IMG/VR virus record: IMGVR_UViG_3300019886_000004
Coordinates: 83,917-147,916 of that record
From: a virus
DNA length: 64,000 nucleotides
Strand: one strand, 5' to 3'
In this document: positions 43,426 through 51,186 of the stretch, piece after piece
Position numbering within the stretch: the first letter of the stretch is position 1
Layout of the letters: each line of letters opens with the position of its first letter
Translations under genes and position numbers: made by a program
The notes under the pieces: generated by a model
The model's database searches: none
What the model was told of the DNA's origin: nothing
The model's input: the letters and a program-made list of their open reading frames with translations, nothing else

Positions 43426-44075
43426 TATATTATACTTTTATTTATGAAGAAATAAGTACCCACAGCAATAACTATACCCATAACTATGATCCAAATCAGA
43501 CGTAGTCTTGACGTGGACTTTTGTTCTGTATACTTGAGTATGTACTGATTAGTAGAGTCTCTAGACATCTGTAATTGATCTGTAAGACCTTTTATCTGAC
43601 TATCGTTGACTACTATCTTTGTTATTGTATCATGTATGTAAGCGTACTGTCTTAATAGAATAGATTTAGGTGGATGGTTCTTAATCCAATTGGCGCAGTT
43701 ACTACCGCTGTCGAGATTTAGCCAGAGTGTGTCAGTAGTTGGAAAAATAGGAATCGTACCGGAAAAAAAGCCTGGATCGATTTGATTGGGAGCATTATCC
43801 CATGGATGATAAAAATGGAGTCCGGAGATACTATCCCAATAAACAGGAGGATTTTCCCAGGCCGAACTAATTGTATCTATAGATCCCCATGTTGTATCGG
43901 ACTTGCTTTGTTTAATAGTTGTATCAATTTTCTGCGGATGTTTGACAGCCATCCAGTCTTGTAGTTTTCCAGAAAATTGATTATTCTTTGAATCCTTTTT
44001 ATCGATTCTCGGTACCGTGATACAGGACGATACGAGAACCATACTAAAAAGGGATAGAATCTTGAACTTGTTCAT
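43425..44075 (-). CDS. Lipoprotein with C-terminal transmembrane helix, likely unimolecular spanin
   Basis: The N-terminus is a lipoprotein signal peptide with lipobox LVSSC (Cys 18), and the C-terminus (about 190-212) is a single transmembrane helix (LIWIIVMGIVIAVGTYFF). That architecture, an outer-membrane lipid anchor plus an inner-membrane helix bridging the periplasm, is that of a u-spanin, which fuses the two membranes at the end of lysis. The middle has a Pro-rich segment and a helical part. Position 2 kb from the lysozyme supports it. Spanin sequences vary widely, so homology cannot be judged by eye. Confidence 0.65.
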   Translation of the reverse strand: MNKFKILSLFSMVLVSSCITVPRIDKKDSKNNQFSGKLQDWMAVKHPQKIDTTIKQSKSDTTWGSIDTISSAWENPPVYWDSISGLHFYHPWDNAPNQIDPGFFSGTIPIFPTTDTLWLNLDSGSNCANWIKNHPPKSILLRQYAYIHDTITKIVVNDSQIKGLTDQLQMSRDSTNQYILKYTEQKSTSRLRLIWIIVMGIVIAVGTYFFINKSII

Positions 44076-44895
44076 TTTTTTTTTGTTTTATTTTTAAGCA
44101 GGCGTAATTACCAATATATTGATCTATTTCTACGTAGCTTTTTGACTTAAACTGATCTGCCAGTTTTATCACATGTTTGTCATTGTTTGGATCAAATTTA
44201 CCTTTCATTAGTTCAGAATAAGATTTGCCAGCATATTCTAATATCGAATTTATTGAAGGAGTACTTAGGGAGCCACTAACGTAAAGGTATTTTTCTTGTA
44301 TGTAAAAGTCAAGATCTTCATATGGTTTGTCAGTATATGCATTAAGTGGTAGATAAATTTTAATACCTTCCGGACTATATAAGGAAACTATTTCCATCTC
44401 CTGTATGGGATGTAGTTCATTTAGTTTCTTTCCGATTATGCTGTAAGATTGTTTGCTTAATCCAAGAATTTCAACAAATTCAACTCCATATTCTAACCAC
44501 AATTCTATGGCCTTCTTTACTCTATTAGTATTAAAGTCAATAGCTTTAGTTAATTTATCACAGCTAATCCATCCGCCTGGCAAACATCCATCTATAACTA
44601 CTTTTCGCTTATCATCATTTATAAATGATACAACTGTTGATATATCTCCTTTTTTTAGACTGGTTGTTGAATTTATTAATACTACTTTATCTCCTTCCTT
44701 TAAAGATTCATTTAGTGATGAAACAAACTCATAGCATTCTTCTCCAGCGCTCCATGTATCTAAGATGTTTTCAAGAATAACCCTTCTTTTATCTATAACT
44801 CTGTCTATTTTGTAAACAGCACCTTTTGATAAAAAACTTGCACCAGCAGTGTTTTTTATTCTTATTTTCCTATCTTTATCTGATGGTTTAAACAT
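44044..44895 (-). CDS. Protein of unknown function with SH3/KOW-like N-terminus, 283 aa
   Basis: Not recognised. The N-terminal third has two short beta-barrel-like stretches (KIRIKNTAGASFLSKGAVY and KEGDKVVLINSTTSLKKGD), each with a KGD/KGA turn as in KOW/SH3 folds. The rest is helical and soluble. It overlaps the spanin-like gene by 32 nt and ends IPF after a short acidic stretch. Confidence 0.65.
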   Translation of the reverse strand: MFKPSDKDRKIRIKNTAGASFLSKGAVYKIDRVIDKRRVILENILDTWSAGEECYEFVSSLNESLKEGDKVVLINSTTSLKKGDISTVVSFINDDKRKVVIDGCLPGGWISCDKLTKAIDFNTNRVKKAIELWLEYGVEFVEILGLSKQSYSIIGKKLNELHPIQEMEIVSLYSPEGIKIYLPLNAYTDKPYEDLDFYIQEKYLYVSGSLSTPSINSILEYAGKSYSELMKGKFDPNNDKHVIKLADQFKSKSYVEIDQYIGNYACLKIKQKKNEQVQDSIPF

Positions 44896-44897
44896 AT

Positions 44898-45320
44898 TTA
44901 TATAGAGTTTAAAAAATGAATATCCTCATTCGTTAGAAGAGGTAAATTTAAAGTTGAAATAGACCATTGATTAGTAAACTGTATAAGCTCAGATACCTCC
45001 AATTTAGTAAAATCTGATAATGACTTACAAACTGTTATATTTTCTCCTTCTATAGTGTGACTAAAACAGAGTCCGGCTTTTAATTTTAAAATAAGCTTAA
45101 TATCTTCAACTCCTTGTCCAGTGTGGTAGGCTATCTGTCTAAAACATGCATAAAGAAGTCGAAGTTGTCGTGAACTCTTGTATTGTTTTGATATATTGAA
45201 CTTAATAACTATATCTTCACCCTCTAATAAGTTATCAATCCATTCTTTTAGAATATGCTTGTTAAAATATTCAAGTTTTCCATTGGTTTTTTTACAATAT
45301 ATGTTGATTTGATTGCTCAT
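44898..45320 (-). CDS. NinB-like recombination accessory protein (tentative), 140 aa
   Basis: The segment YKSSRQLRLLYACFRQIAYHTGQGVEDIKLILKLKAG and KSLSDFTKLEVSELIQFTNQW resembles the lambda NinB/Orf fold, in which a conserved Arg-rich helix and a late L/F-W region bind ssDNA and SSB. Length is comparable to NinB (about 145). It has its own promoter whose transcript would begin almost at the ATG. The assignment is by local pattern only. Confidence 0.45.
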   Translation of the reverse strand: MSNQINIYCKKTNGKLEYFNKHILKEWIDNLLEGEDIVIKFNISKQYKSSRQLRLLYACFRQIAYHTGQGVEDIKLILKLKAGLCFSHTIEGENITVCKSLSDFTKLEVSELIQFTNQWSISTLNLPLLTNEDIHFLNSI

Positions 45321-45325
45321 AAGAG

Positions 45326-45357
45326 CAAATATAGTGATTTTTTAGCTATTTTCCAAA
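45326..45357 (-). promoter_or_regulatory. Bacteroidota-type promoter giving a near-leaderless mRNA
   Basis: Minus strand: TTTG (45354-45357), 20-nt spacer, TATATTTG (45326-45333). The ATG at 45320 lies 5 nt after the element, so transcription would start at or next to the start codon. Confidence 0.75.
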
Positions 45358-45372
45358 TTTATTTTAATAGAA

Positions 45373-45407
45373 AACGCTGCCTCCATCTACAGGACGAAAG
45401 CAGCGTT
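45373..45407 (-). terminator. Terminator hairpin of the NAD+ operon
   Basis: AACGCTGC (45373-45380) pairs with GCAGCGTT (45400-45407) around a 19-nt loop, followed on the minus strand by TTCTATT. Closes the operon that runs from 50.7 kb. Confidence 0.65.
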
Positions 45408-45439
45408 GTAAAGTTATAGGGCACGAGTTGAACGTGACC

Positions 45440-45468
45440 TGTCTAGAAGTTTTGGAAGCGACTAGACA
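45440..45468 (-). repeat. Second hairpin just after the winged-helix gene stop
   Basis: TGTCTAG (45440-45446) and CTAGACA (45462-45468) are perfectly paired with a 15-nt loop and touch the stop codon at 45469. No T-run follows. It might protect the mRNA end or act with the adjacent terminator. Confidence 0.55.
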
Positions 45469-45738
45469 CTAGGCAGAAGTTGCGGCTTCTCCTAATTTGC
45501 CTACTAATTCAGGAGGAATTTCTTCAGAGTTTTCTCTAGGTTGAATCGAGAGTTCATGAAGAATTTTCCTACCTTTCTCAGTTATTTCATACTTTAAATT
45601 ACCAATATTTGTTACTAATTTATAGGATGCTAATACATTCATAGATGTTCTTTGTATACCTACGTACTGATAGTTAGGACATTCATTACAAAAGTTTAGT
45701 AAGTATTTTTCTACTGTACTCAAATCGAAGTTTTCCAT
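45469..45738 (-). CDS. Winged-helix-like protein at the end of the NAD+ operon, 89 aa
   Basis: The core has a helix-turn-helix plus wing pattern: FDLSTVEKYLL, then SMNVLASYKLVTNI and GNLKYEITEKGRKIL, as in MarR/PadR-type DNA-binding folds. The C-terminal 25 residues are acidic and flexible. It overlaps nadV exon 2 by 19 nt, so it is made with the NAD+ enzymes and could regulate them; this is inference. Confidence 0.55.
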   Translation of the reverse strand: MENFDLSTVEKYLLNFCNECPNYQYVGIQRTSMNVLASYKLVTNIGNLKYEITEKGRKILHELSIQPRENSEEIPPELVGKLGEAATSA

Positions 45739-46060
45739 AGTCTTTCTCTTATTTCAGACAAACTCTGATCTTTTATGAGCTTTCCGTCCTTGAACACAAT
45801 CTCCAGCGCTCCTTGCTTTTCTTGATCCCAAGTTTGTTGATCATGTAAAATGTAAGTACCGTCTTTCTCTTCTACTCGAAGAAGTCCTTTTGCACTCTTT
45901 TTAGTTCCATCATCTGTTATTGGATCTTTATAGATTTCATGAGGAGTTTTCTTCGTAATAGTGATATCATCTTCGTGCTCTTCATCCTCAAGTATTTCTA
46001 CATACGTAGCTTTTAATGCCAACCCCAGTGAATCCCTCGTATTCATTTGATAGGTGAATG
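45720..46060 (-). CDS. nadV: Nicotinamide phosphoribosyltransferase-like, exon 2
   Basis: The C-terminal 113 residues of the transferase. It would start mid-codon; after splicing the junction reads GVG then SFTYQMNTRD, matching the family's G-S-(Y/F)-T-Y-Q-x-N-T-R-D. Then come LALKATY, DPITDDGTKKSAKGLLRV and GKLIKDQSLSEIRERL, all family hallmarks (the DDGTKKS loop and the C-terminal SLxEIR). The internal ATG at 46046 could wrongly be taken as a gene start. Exon 1 (1201 nt) and exon 2 (341 nt) together give 1542 nt, exactly 514 codons. Confidence 0.9.
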
Positions 46061-46061
46061 C

Positions 46062-46991
46062 TTAATTTAAGTATTCTAATTTTATAGGTAATATATTTTC
46101 TGTAAATAATTCTGTTGACCACCTAAAGAATGTTCTTTTATCTTTATATTTTTCTAATATTTCTTGTTCTTTTTTGAAACAATTATATAAGGTATCTTCC
46201 ACACTCCATAAGATGTCAATAGATTTTATAAATCCATTTGACTTTGATTTTATACCGGCTATTCTTTTCTTTAGAGAACTTGCTATGCCAATTTTATATA
46301 ACCTTCCGTTGTTTATGGAAAGATAATATAAATTCACTAATTTATATTTTAATTTCGGTTTATTTTGAAATAAGCTTTCACAATATCCTCCAATTAAAAT
46401 ATTTTTCTTTATTAGATCCTTAATTCTACATTTAAAACAGCCTTGTCCTGCTAAATGTTTTTGAGCGGATTTTACAAATTCACCATGTTCACTACAAATA
46501 ATTCTAATCTTAGATTTTCTATTTTTATAATCTTCACATATGTATTCATATTTATTATTATGAATAATATTTGCCTTTTCTAAAAAGTTTTGAAAATCTT
46601 TGGTTTTAGACTTATTTTTGCTTTCTAATCCGCATTTTTTACATCCTGTTTTACATTGCCGTAAAATGAGATTTCGTGGTGACTGCTCAAATTCTCCATG
46701 TATTGGACAAAACACTTTTATTTTATTCCCCGTAATACCCGACCAATTAGAAAAATCAAATGTGAACTTATTACCATATTTTTCGTAAATTTTCTCTAGA
46801 TATTGCTCTACTGATTTACGACTACTATAATACTTCAAATTTTGGACTATATCATTACCTTCAGCATTATCTGTTAAGGTAGGCACCGCTTCGGAAATTT
46901 CTTTCCTACTCTCTTTCGAGATAGTCTCTGAACGTTCAAGGATATTTCTATCCAAGCTTCGCTGCTGATTTTCTATTTTTATATCTTGCAT
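46062..46991 (-). CDS. Intron-encoded homing endonuclease, zinc ribbons plus GIY-YIG-like domain
   Basis: Probably spreads the intron by cutting intronless nadV. The first 49 residues (to DIV) are simply the ribozyme core read in frame, so the real protein may start later or carry a fortuitous extension. Two zinc-ribbon repeats follow (VFCPIHGEFEQSP...GCKKCG and IICSEHGEFVKSA...GCFKC), then LYYLSINNGRLYKIGIASSLKKRI, a GIY-YIG/T5orf172-like catalytic core. The stop TAA abuts the intron's final G. A promoter-like element before the ATG would allow expression without splicing. Confidence 0.75.
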   Translation of the reverse strand: MQDIKIENQQRSLDRNILERSETISKESRKEISEAVPTLTDNAEGNDIVQNLKYYSSRKSVEQYLEKIYEKYGNKFTFDFSNWSGITGNKIKVFCPIHGEFEQSPRNLILRQCKTGCKKCGLESKNKSKTKDFQNFLEKANIIHNNKYEYICEDYKNRKSKIRIICSEHGEFVKSAQKHLAGQGCFKCRIKDLIKKNILIGGYCESLFQNKPKLKYKLVNLYYLSINNGRLYKIGIASSLKKRIAGIKSKSNGFIKSIDILWSVEDTLYNCFKKEQEILEKYKDKRTFFRWSTELFTENILPIKLEYLN

Positions 46992-46994
46992 GAT

Positions 46995-47026
46995 ATAAGA
47001 TAAGTAAAAAATCCAAAAATACCAAA
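46995..47026 (-). promoter_or_regulatory. Promoter-like element inside the group I intron
   Basis: Minus strand: TTTG (47023-47026), 20-nt spacer, TATCTTAT (46995-47002), matching the spacing and TAnnTT part of the consensus. It lies just before the endonuclease ATG (46991), as intron ORFs of T-even phages often have their own promoters. Confidence 0.45.
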
Positions 47027-47127
47027 TTTATTTTTGATAATTTTAGAACTTTTACCTATCAATAGGGTTCCAGCAATTCAATGCCTTTTTTCAATATAGA
47101 TTTCTCTATAAGGGGGCCATTATGTTA

Positions 47128-48328
47128 ACCCTACACCAAATACTATATTAGAAGACGCAAAGCCCTTAGATTTAAGTCTTTCTAAGATTTCCCTCGCTCT
47201 CTCTAAAGTGATAGAATCACCATAAATAGCTCCAATGTGTGGATCAAGGACCTTATATCCCTTCTCGTTAGTGGTTCCACCAAAAACATCCCAGAGAAGT
47301 TCTATAACACCTTTTCCTATTGAACTTAATTTTTCAAAATCTTCTTCGCCAAAATTTAATACAATTTTTTCTCCTGTTCCACAAATAATATCTATAGGAT
47401 CACCTGAGTCAGGACGAATTACTACCTTACCATCTCGTGCAAGAATTACATCTTTTAGTTCAGTTAAATACTCAGTGCAAACCTTCCAAAGGTCCCATGT
47501 GTCAGATACAATTGAAATGATACCTGACGGGAAGACATTTTGAATTAAGTCTTTAAAGCTTTCTAATTCACCCATTTCAGCAGCATTTACACACATAATA
47601 CTGTGTTCTGTAGCTGGTACAGACGTCCCAACTAGTTCTTTCTTGATATCTGCATCATAATACTCTTGTAAAAATAATATGGCAGGTATAGTATCTGTAC
47701 CAACAAAACTTAATAAATGGCCAGCACCCGATGTCATAGATGTTTCTACTGAAGAATAACCTCGTTGGGCAAAATCATGTGCTTGAAATTGTATAAATCC
47801 TTTATCAGCACCTGTCATTTCAGCAAAATTATTTAGTAATTTTCTGTACTCAAGAGCTATAGTAGCTGTTGTGCACGGACTCCAAATAACATTACTTAAA
47901 CAAGTCTCAAGGAAATTTACCAACCATCCAAATCGTGGTTCAGTATTCTTAATAGTTAAGCAGGGAACTCTCATAGGAACTAAACTACCTTCGGGAAGAG
48001 CTTTAATTTCGAGTGGTAAATGACCTAAGTCATGCAAGTCCTTTATGTGCTTTATTTCTACTTCTTTAGTACCTAATGTTAAGGTGATGAAATGTGCGTA
48101 ATTAACTATAACCTCTTCTATGGGCTTTTTAAAGAATAACTCGTCCCATTGGTTGATCAAATATTCTTTGATAAAATATTGTAATCCAAAAAATACCATT
48201 TTCTCTACACCAGGTATTCTACTTTTACGTGGAGTTAAGTTTGAATATAGTAAGGTCATATTCGGAGAGTACATTAGATGGTGCGATTGTTTATAAAAGT
48301 CGCTATTAAGCAGTGGATTTATTCTCAT
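47128..48328 (-). CDS. nadV: Nicotinamide phosphoribosyltransferase-like (NadV/Namat), exon 1
   Basis: Joins nicotinamide to an activated ribose pyrophosphate (PRPP giving NMN, or ADP-ribose pyrophosphate giving NAD+). Signature stretches: NSDFYKQSHHLMY at the N-terminus, IKALPEGSLVPMRVPCLTI, HDFAQRGYSSVETSMTSGAGHL, VIRPDSGDP and IYGDSITLERA; these are the nicotinamide, phosphate and ribose site motifs of the NAMPT family. The spliced product would be 513 residues, the normal size. Without splicing the frame ends after two extra residues. The neighbouring PRPP-synthetase-like and macro-domain genes set its likely role in NAD+ rebuilding. Confidence 0.95.
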
Positions 48329-48329
48329 T

Positions 48330-48737
48330 TTAATTTAAGTTGAGTAAATTATTTTTAACTAAGTAAACAAGTAAAGAAAGTTCATTGAATTGTTGTGTTA
48401 AACCTGAGCGATCATCTAGAATGTAATTATAGAAAGGTTTTCTGGTTTGCCATTGAAGAGGAATGTCATCAACATTAACGCCGTAACAAGGTATTTTATT
48501 AAGTCTACAGTAATCTTTAACATATTCATGATCTTCATATGCTGTCCAACAGTAGATTATACAATTCATCTCATCGAGATCTTGTAATAGCTTAATAACC
48601 TGAAAATAAGTTTCACCTTTATTATGATAGTCATGAACTGTACCGTCAAAGTCAAATCCTATGACAAGGTTTTTGTGTTTTTTGTACTCACCAAGCATTC
48701 TTATAAAAGAAGTGTTTGATTTGAGAAATTCATCCAT
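48330..48737 (-). CDS. HAD-superfamily phosphatase, small
   Basis: The DxD motif is clear: LVIGFDFDGTVHDY with Asp 29 (nucleophile) and Asp 31, followed by IIYCWTAYED (motif II Thr) and a late ILDDRSGL (motif IV). The 135-residue protein has a small cap, like 5'-nucleotidase or deoxynucleotidase relatives. Between the PRPP-like and transferase genes, 1 nt from one (TAATG) and 1 nt from the other, it could dephosphorylate a nucleotide intermediate such as NMN or ADP-ribose phosphate. The substrate is inferred. Confidence 0.75.
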   Translation of the reverse strand: MDEFLKSNTSFIRMLGEYKKHKNLVIGFDFDGTVHDYHNKGETYFQVIKLLQDLDEMNCIIYCWTAYEDHEYVKDYCRLNKIPCYGVNVDDIPLQWQTRKPFYNYILDDRSGLTQQFNELSLLVYLVKNNLLNLN

Positions 48738-49525
48738 TAGGATATATTTATAAGTTTAACAATGTTAGATTCACCAACAAAGGGATAACTATTAGAAACT
48801 ATGATCTTTTCAAATACCTCTTCAAGTAGTGGGAATCCTTTCGAAAATATACCGTGTGAGACAATAAGTGTTAGATATTTTGGTTGTATTTGGTTAGCTA
48901 TTTGTAAAAAAGTTCCTCCTCCATCACATAGGTCATCAATTATTACACAATTTCTATTAAGACAAAATTGAGGTGTTAAGACTTTCAATTTTATACTTCC
49001 ATCGTTGAGATCTCTGCTTTTAATACATTGGACAGTGTTAATTATATTTTTGTTCCACTCTAAGTATCTATCAGCTTTTTTAGCTGCACCGGCATCTGGA
49101 ATTATTAAAACAGAATTCTCTCTCTTATACTCCCGTACTAATTTCTCATTTGACATATTATGAGAGTTTTCTATTAGTGCCGTAGACACATCAGAATGTA
49201 CATCAAATAATATAACATGGTCATACTTCAAAGAGTTTATAATTTTTGCGATCACTTTTAGATCAAAACTATCTCCCTCTTGCATAACTCTATCAAATCG
49301 GGCTCCCATTAGGTATGGTATGAATAGTTTTTTAGTTTTAACGCTTTTACTATTTAAACAATCTGTGATCATGCATAGTTCAAGTAACTTCTGACTATCT
49401 GTTATTGAGCAAATTACAAAGGCTTCCTTGGAAATAATTTCTGCCTCTACATTAATGTGTGGTTGGTTATCTGGATAAAGAAAGGACTTGTATCCCAATT
49501 TATCATTCATATTAATTACATACAT
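48737..49525 (-). CDS. PRPP-synthetase-like pyrophosphokinase (Prs or Adps type)
   Basis: Transfers pyrophosphate from ATP to a ribose phosphate. PYLMGARFDRVMQEGDSF matches the Prs PY-x-RQDR strand, FDVHS the metal/ATP site, LIIPDAGAAKKA the P-loop-like segment and CVIIDDLCDGGGTF (near residue 200) the PRPP-binding VDD-D-GGT loop. At 262 residues it is shorter than bacterial Prs (about 310), as expected for phage versions. Its neighbour is NadV-like; in known phage NAD+ pathways such a pair is either Prs with NadV or Adps with Namat. Sequence alone does not separate the two. Confidence 0.8.
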   Translation of the reverse strand: MYVINMNDKLGYKSFLYPDNQPHINVEAEIISKEAFVICSITDSQKLLELCMITDCLNSKSVKTKKLFIPYLMGARFDRVMQEGDSFDLKVIAKIINSLKYDHVILFDVHSDVSTALIENSHNMSNEKLVREYKRENSVLIIPDAGAAKKADRYLEWNKNIINTVQCIKSRDLNDGSIKLKVLTPQFCLNRNCVIIDDLCDGGGTFLQIANQIQPKYLTLIVSHGIFSKGFPLLEEVFEKIIVSNSYPFVGESNIVKLINIS

Positions 49526-49526
49526 A

Positions 49527-50003
49527 CTAAAAGGTTTCTGGATAATAAATAATTAATTTAATTTTTGTGCATTCTTCCTGTAAAATCTTCTTGATAATTT
49601 TAGAATCTCCACGTGCAAGCCCACAACCTATAAGACCAGGTACTCCAACTTTTTCATTTGGAAATAACTTATTTATTTTGCGAAAACACAAGCGAAAAGC
49701 ATCATAATCAAGTGGTATACCATAGGGTCCGTGATTGTACCAATGATACTGACAATAAGCGTTTACTACCCATATGTTTTTAACTTTTGTATTCACAAGC
49801 TTAAAGTCAATTTGTCCTAGTTTATTGTAGTCAGCTTCTTCTTCCTCCTTTTCAAGTGGAAATTTATCAGTTCCAAAAGCTTTTACCATTTCTAATGCAA
49901 TACCTTTTTTTTGTGTACAAAAGCAGTTACAAGACTGAACAATAGCATTCAAGTCACCGTTTAATGCTGCTCTTATCACATCTCCCACTACTTCATTTAC
50001 CAT
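49527..50003 (-). CDS. Macro domain protein (ADP-ribose phosphatase-like)
   Basis: Macro domains bind ADP-ribose and often hydrolyse ADP-ribose-1''-phosphate or remove ADP-ribosylation. The N-terminal VVGDVIRAALNGDLNAIVQSCN and GIALEMVKAFGTDK fit the Poa1/ALC1-type fold, and the middle has YNKLGQ. The YGIPLDYDAF and VGVPGLIGCGLARGDSKII segments carry the substrate-loop Gly-rich GCGLARG. Full domain length of 158 residues. It lies 1 nt from the PRPP-like gene, so ADP-ribose is a shared theme of the operon. Confidence 0.85.
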   Translation of the reverse strand: MVNEVVGDVIRAALNGDLNAIVQSCNCFCTQKKGIALEMVKAFGTDKFPLEKEEEEADYNKLGQIDFKLVNTKVKNIWVVNAYCQYHWYNHGPYGIPLDYDAFRLCFRKINKLFPNEKVGVPGLIGCGLARGDSKIIKKILQEECTKIKLIIYYPETF

Positions 50004-50340
50004 AGTGTTTATATTTTACAAATCCTAAACTCAACTTCCAAACTTTACTATAGGTTACTAAATTATGAAAAAATAAATCTGGTCTAAATAAAAATAACCA
50101 TTGACCAATAGCGAAGATATGAGAAGTTGACCAAAATTTACATCTCCCACAAAGTTTAATATTTAAGCGATAGTGAGCACCACCTTCTACTGGATCCCTA
50201 TGAATGGGAAGCTGTTGGTTTGGTTCATATCTTAATAAATATCCATCAAAACCCCAATATAAGAATCTAAAGTATAGAAAGCAAAACCTCTCATATTGTG
50301 TAGTATTTTGTCTACCTTTTACCCATTTAAAAAGTTTCAT
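49993..50340 (-). CDS. 2-oxoglutarate/Fe(II) oxygenase-like protein, 115 aa
   Basis: The double-stranded-beta-helix pattern is visible: LLRYEPNQQLPIHRDPVEGG (His 47, Asp 49, the HxD), HYRLNIKLCG, then FRPDLFFHNLVTYSKVWKLSLG with the distal His 92 and a basic residue (Lys 102) where Arg usually binds 2-oxoglutarate. It is short for the family but contains all three metal ligands. The first strands may be missing, so it could be inactive or act on a small substrate. It overlaps the macro-domain gene by 11 nt. Confidence 0.6.
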   Translation of the reverse strand: MKLFKWVKGRQNTTQYERFCFLYFRFLYWGFDGYLLRYEPNQQLPIHRDPVEGGAHYRLNIKLCGRCKFWSTSHIFAIGQWLFLFRPDLFFHNLVTYSKVWKLSLGFVKYKHYGK

Positions 50341-50729
50341 TTTATTAAGGTTATTAGATTGGTTATTCTTTTCTGCAAAATCTCTGAAAATGCCGTATCT
50401 TTTAAAGTGTTAAGTACTTCCTTATTAGCTAATTCCAAAGTCTGTTTACATGCTTCTTTCATTATTTCAAGAGTAGTTTCTCTGTAAGTTAGAGTTAATC
50501 TATCAAATATATTTCTTTCTGTTTTTTCAGTGGATATCTTAATATATATAGATTCTAAATCTACACTAACCTTTTCATAAATAGGTTCCCAGTATTCAGG
50601 AAAATCTATATAATATGTATTTTCCTTTATATCTTTTTGAGAAGATCTCGATAAATCAATAATCTTTCCAGTTTCTTTCCAACCAGGATACGTTTTAATA
50701 GACTTAAATCCGACTATTTTCTTTTCCAT
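50337..50729 (-). CDS. Protein of unknown function, 130 aa
   Basis: Not recognised. Beta-strands (FKSIKTYPGWK, YYIDFPEYW) precede a long C-terminal helix (about 75-130, LETTLEIMKE- and ELANKEVLNTL-type) that could be a coiled coil. A 4-nt overlap with the oxygenase-like gene places it in the NAD+ operon. No membrane segment. Confidence 0.6.
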   Translation of the reverse strand: MEKKIVGFKSIKTYPGWKETGKIIDLSRSSQKDIKENTYYIDFPEYWEPIYEKVSVDLESIYIKISTEKTERNIFDRLTLTYRETTLEIMKEACKQTLELANKEVLNTLKDTAFSEILQKRITNLITLIK

Positions 50730-50730
50730 A

Positions 50731-50937
50731 TTAAAGTATTATTGGATAAATGTTATAATTATTCTCTTTACTATCAATTAGTACTTTTTCTCTAAGATCT
50801 TCTGCATACTCTATATCACCATAGTGAACTTGACAATTATAAATCATGTACACGTTTAACTCTTTCTCACCTTTTTTCCAAGGCTTAGCTATTACGAAGT
50901 TGAATCGATTATTTGTTATAAATTCTCTTTTAGCCAT
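50731..50937 (-). CDS. Small protein of unknown function, 68 aa
   Basis: Not recognised. It starts AKREFITNNRFNFVIAKPWKKG and is beta-rich with a Tyr/Asn-rich middle (YNCQVHYGDIEY). It overlaps the zinc-type gene upstream by 22 nt and lies 1 nt from the next gene. Probably translated as part of the same operon. Confidence 0.55.
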   Translation of the reverse strand: MAKREFITNNRFNFVIAKPWKKGEKELNVYMIYNCQVHYGDIEYAEDLREKVLIDSKENNYNIYPIIL

Positions 50938-51185
50938 TTTTTAAATGATTTTATGCTTTCTACATCATTATTCTCTGAGTAAGAATTAGAAAATTCCCTA
51001 ACTGCCTCATCCCAGGTGTCTTGTAATAATGATTTAACTTGTGCACGAGTAAATATCCTTTTAGGAACTTTTATTGGTCTGGCTTCACAATCTTCACGTG
51101 AACAAGGTACATTTGTATCACATTTGGAACCTGGTCCGGGTTTACATCTCGGACATACTAATACTATGTCTGTTAGCTTTTCCAT
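50916..51185 (-). CDS. Small zinc-ribbon-like protein, 89 aa
   Basis: The start chosen is the ATG at 51185 (MEKLTDIV), 1 nt after the previous stop, rather than the earlier ATG that overlaps more. It has CPRCKPGPGSKCDTNVPC and EDCEA, five Cys in a zinc-binding pattern, then a basic stretch (IKVPKRIFTRAQVK) and a helical C-terminus. Likely nucleic-acid- or protein-binding; no family is recognised. Confidence 0.6.
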   Translation of the reverse strand: MEKLTDIVLVCPRCKPGPGSKCDTNVPCSREDCEARPIKVPKRIFTRAQVKSLLQDTWDEAVREFSNSYSENNDVESIKSFKKWLKENL

Positions 51186-51186
51186 A

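Larger units (their letters stand above)
46061..47127 (-). mobile_element. Group I intron (1067 nt) in nadV, with a homing endonuclease frame
   Basis: The boundaries are fixed by protein continuity: exon 1 ends GGGT, the intron begins TAACATAATGG, the intron ends in G (46061), and exon 2 begins CATTCACC. Core elements on the minus strand are canonical: P, AATTGCTGGAACCC (47065-47078); Q, AATCAGCAGCGAAGC (46956-46970); R, GTTCAGAGACTA (46922-46933); S, ATGATATAGTCC (46844-46855). The 5' splice site follows U; GGGU pairs with GCCC of the guide as the U-G wobble helix P1. The endonuclease frame covers the core and the 3' part. Confidence 0.9.

Noticed and set aside
45720-46046. A separate small gene starting at the ATG at 46046
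   Set aside because: Its sequence is the C-terminal end of the nicotinamide transferase; it is exon 2 of nadV.
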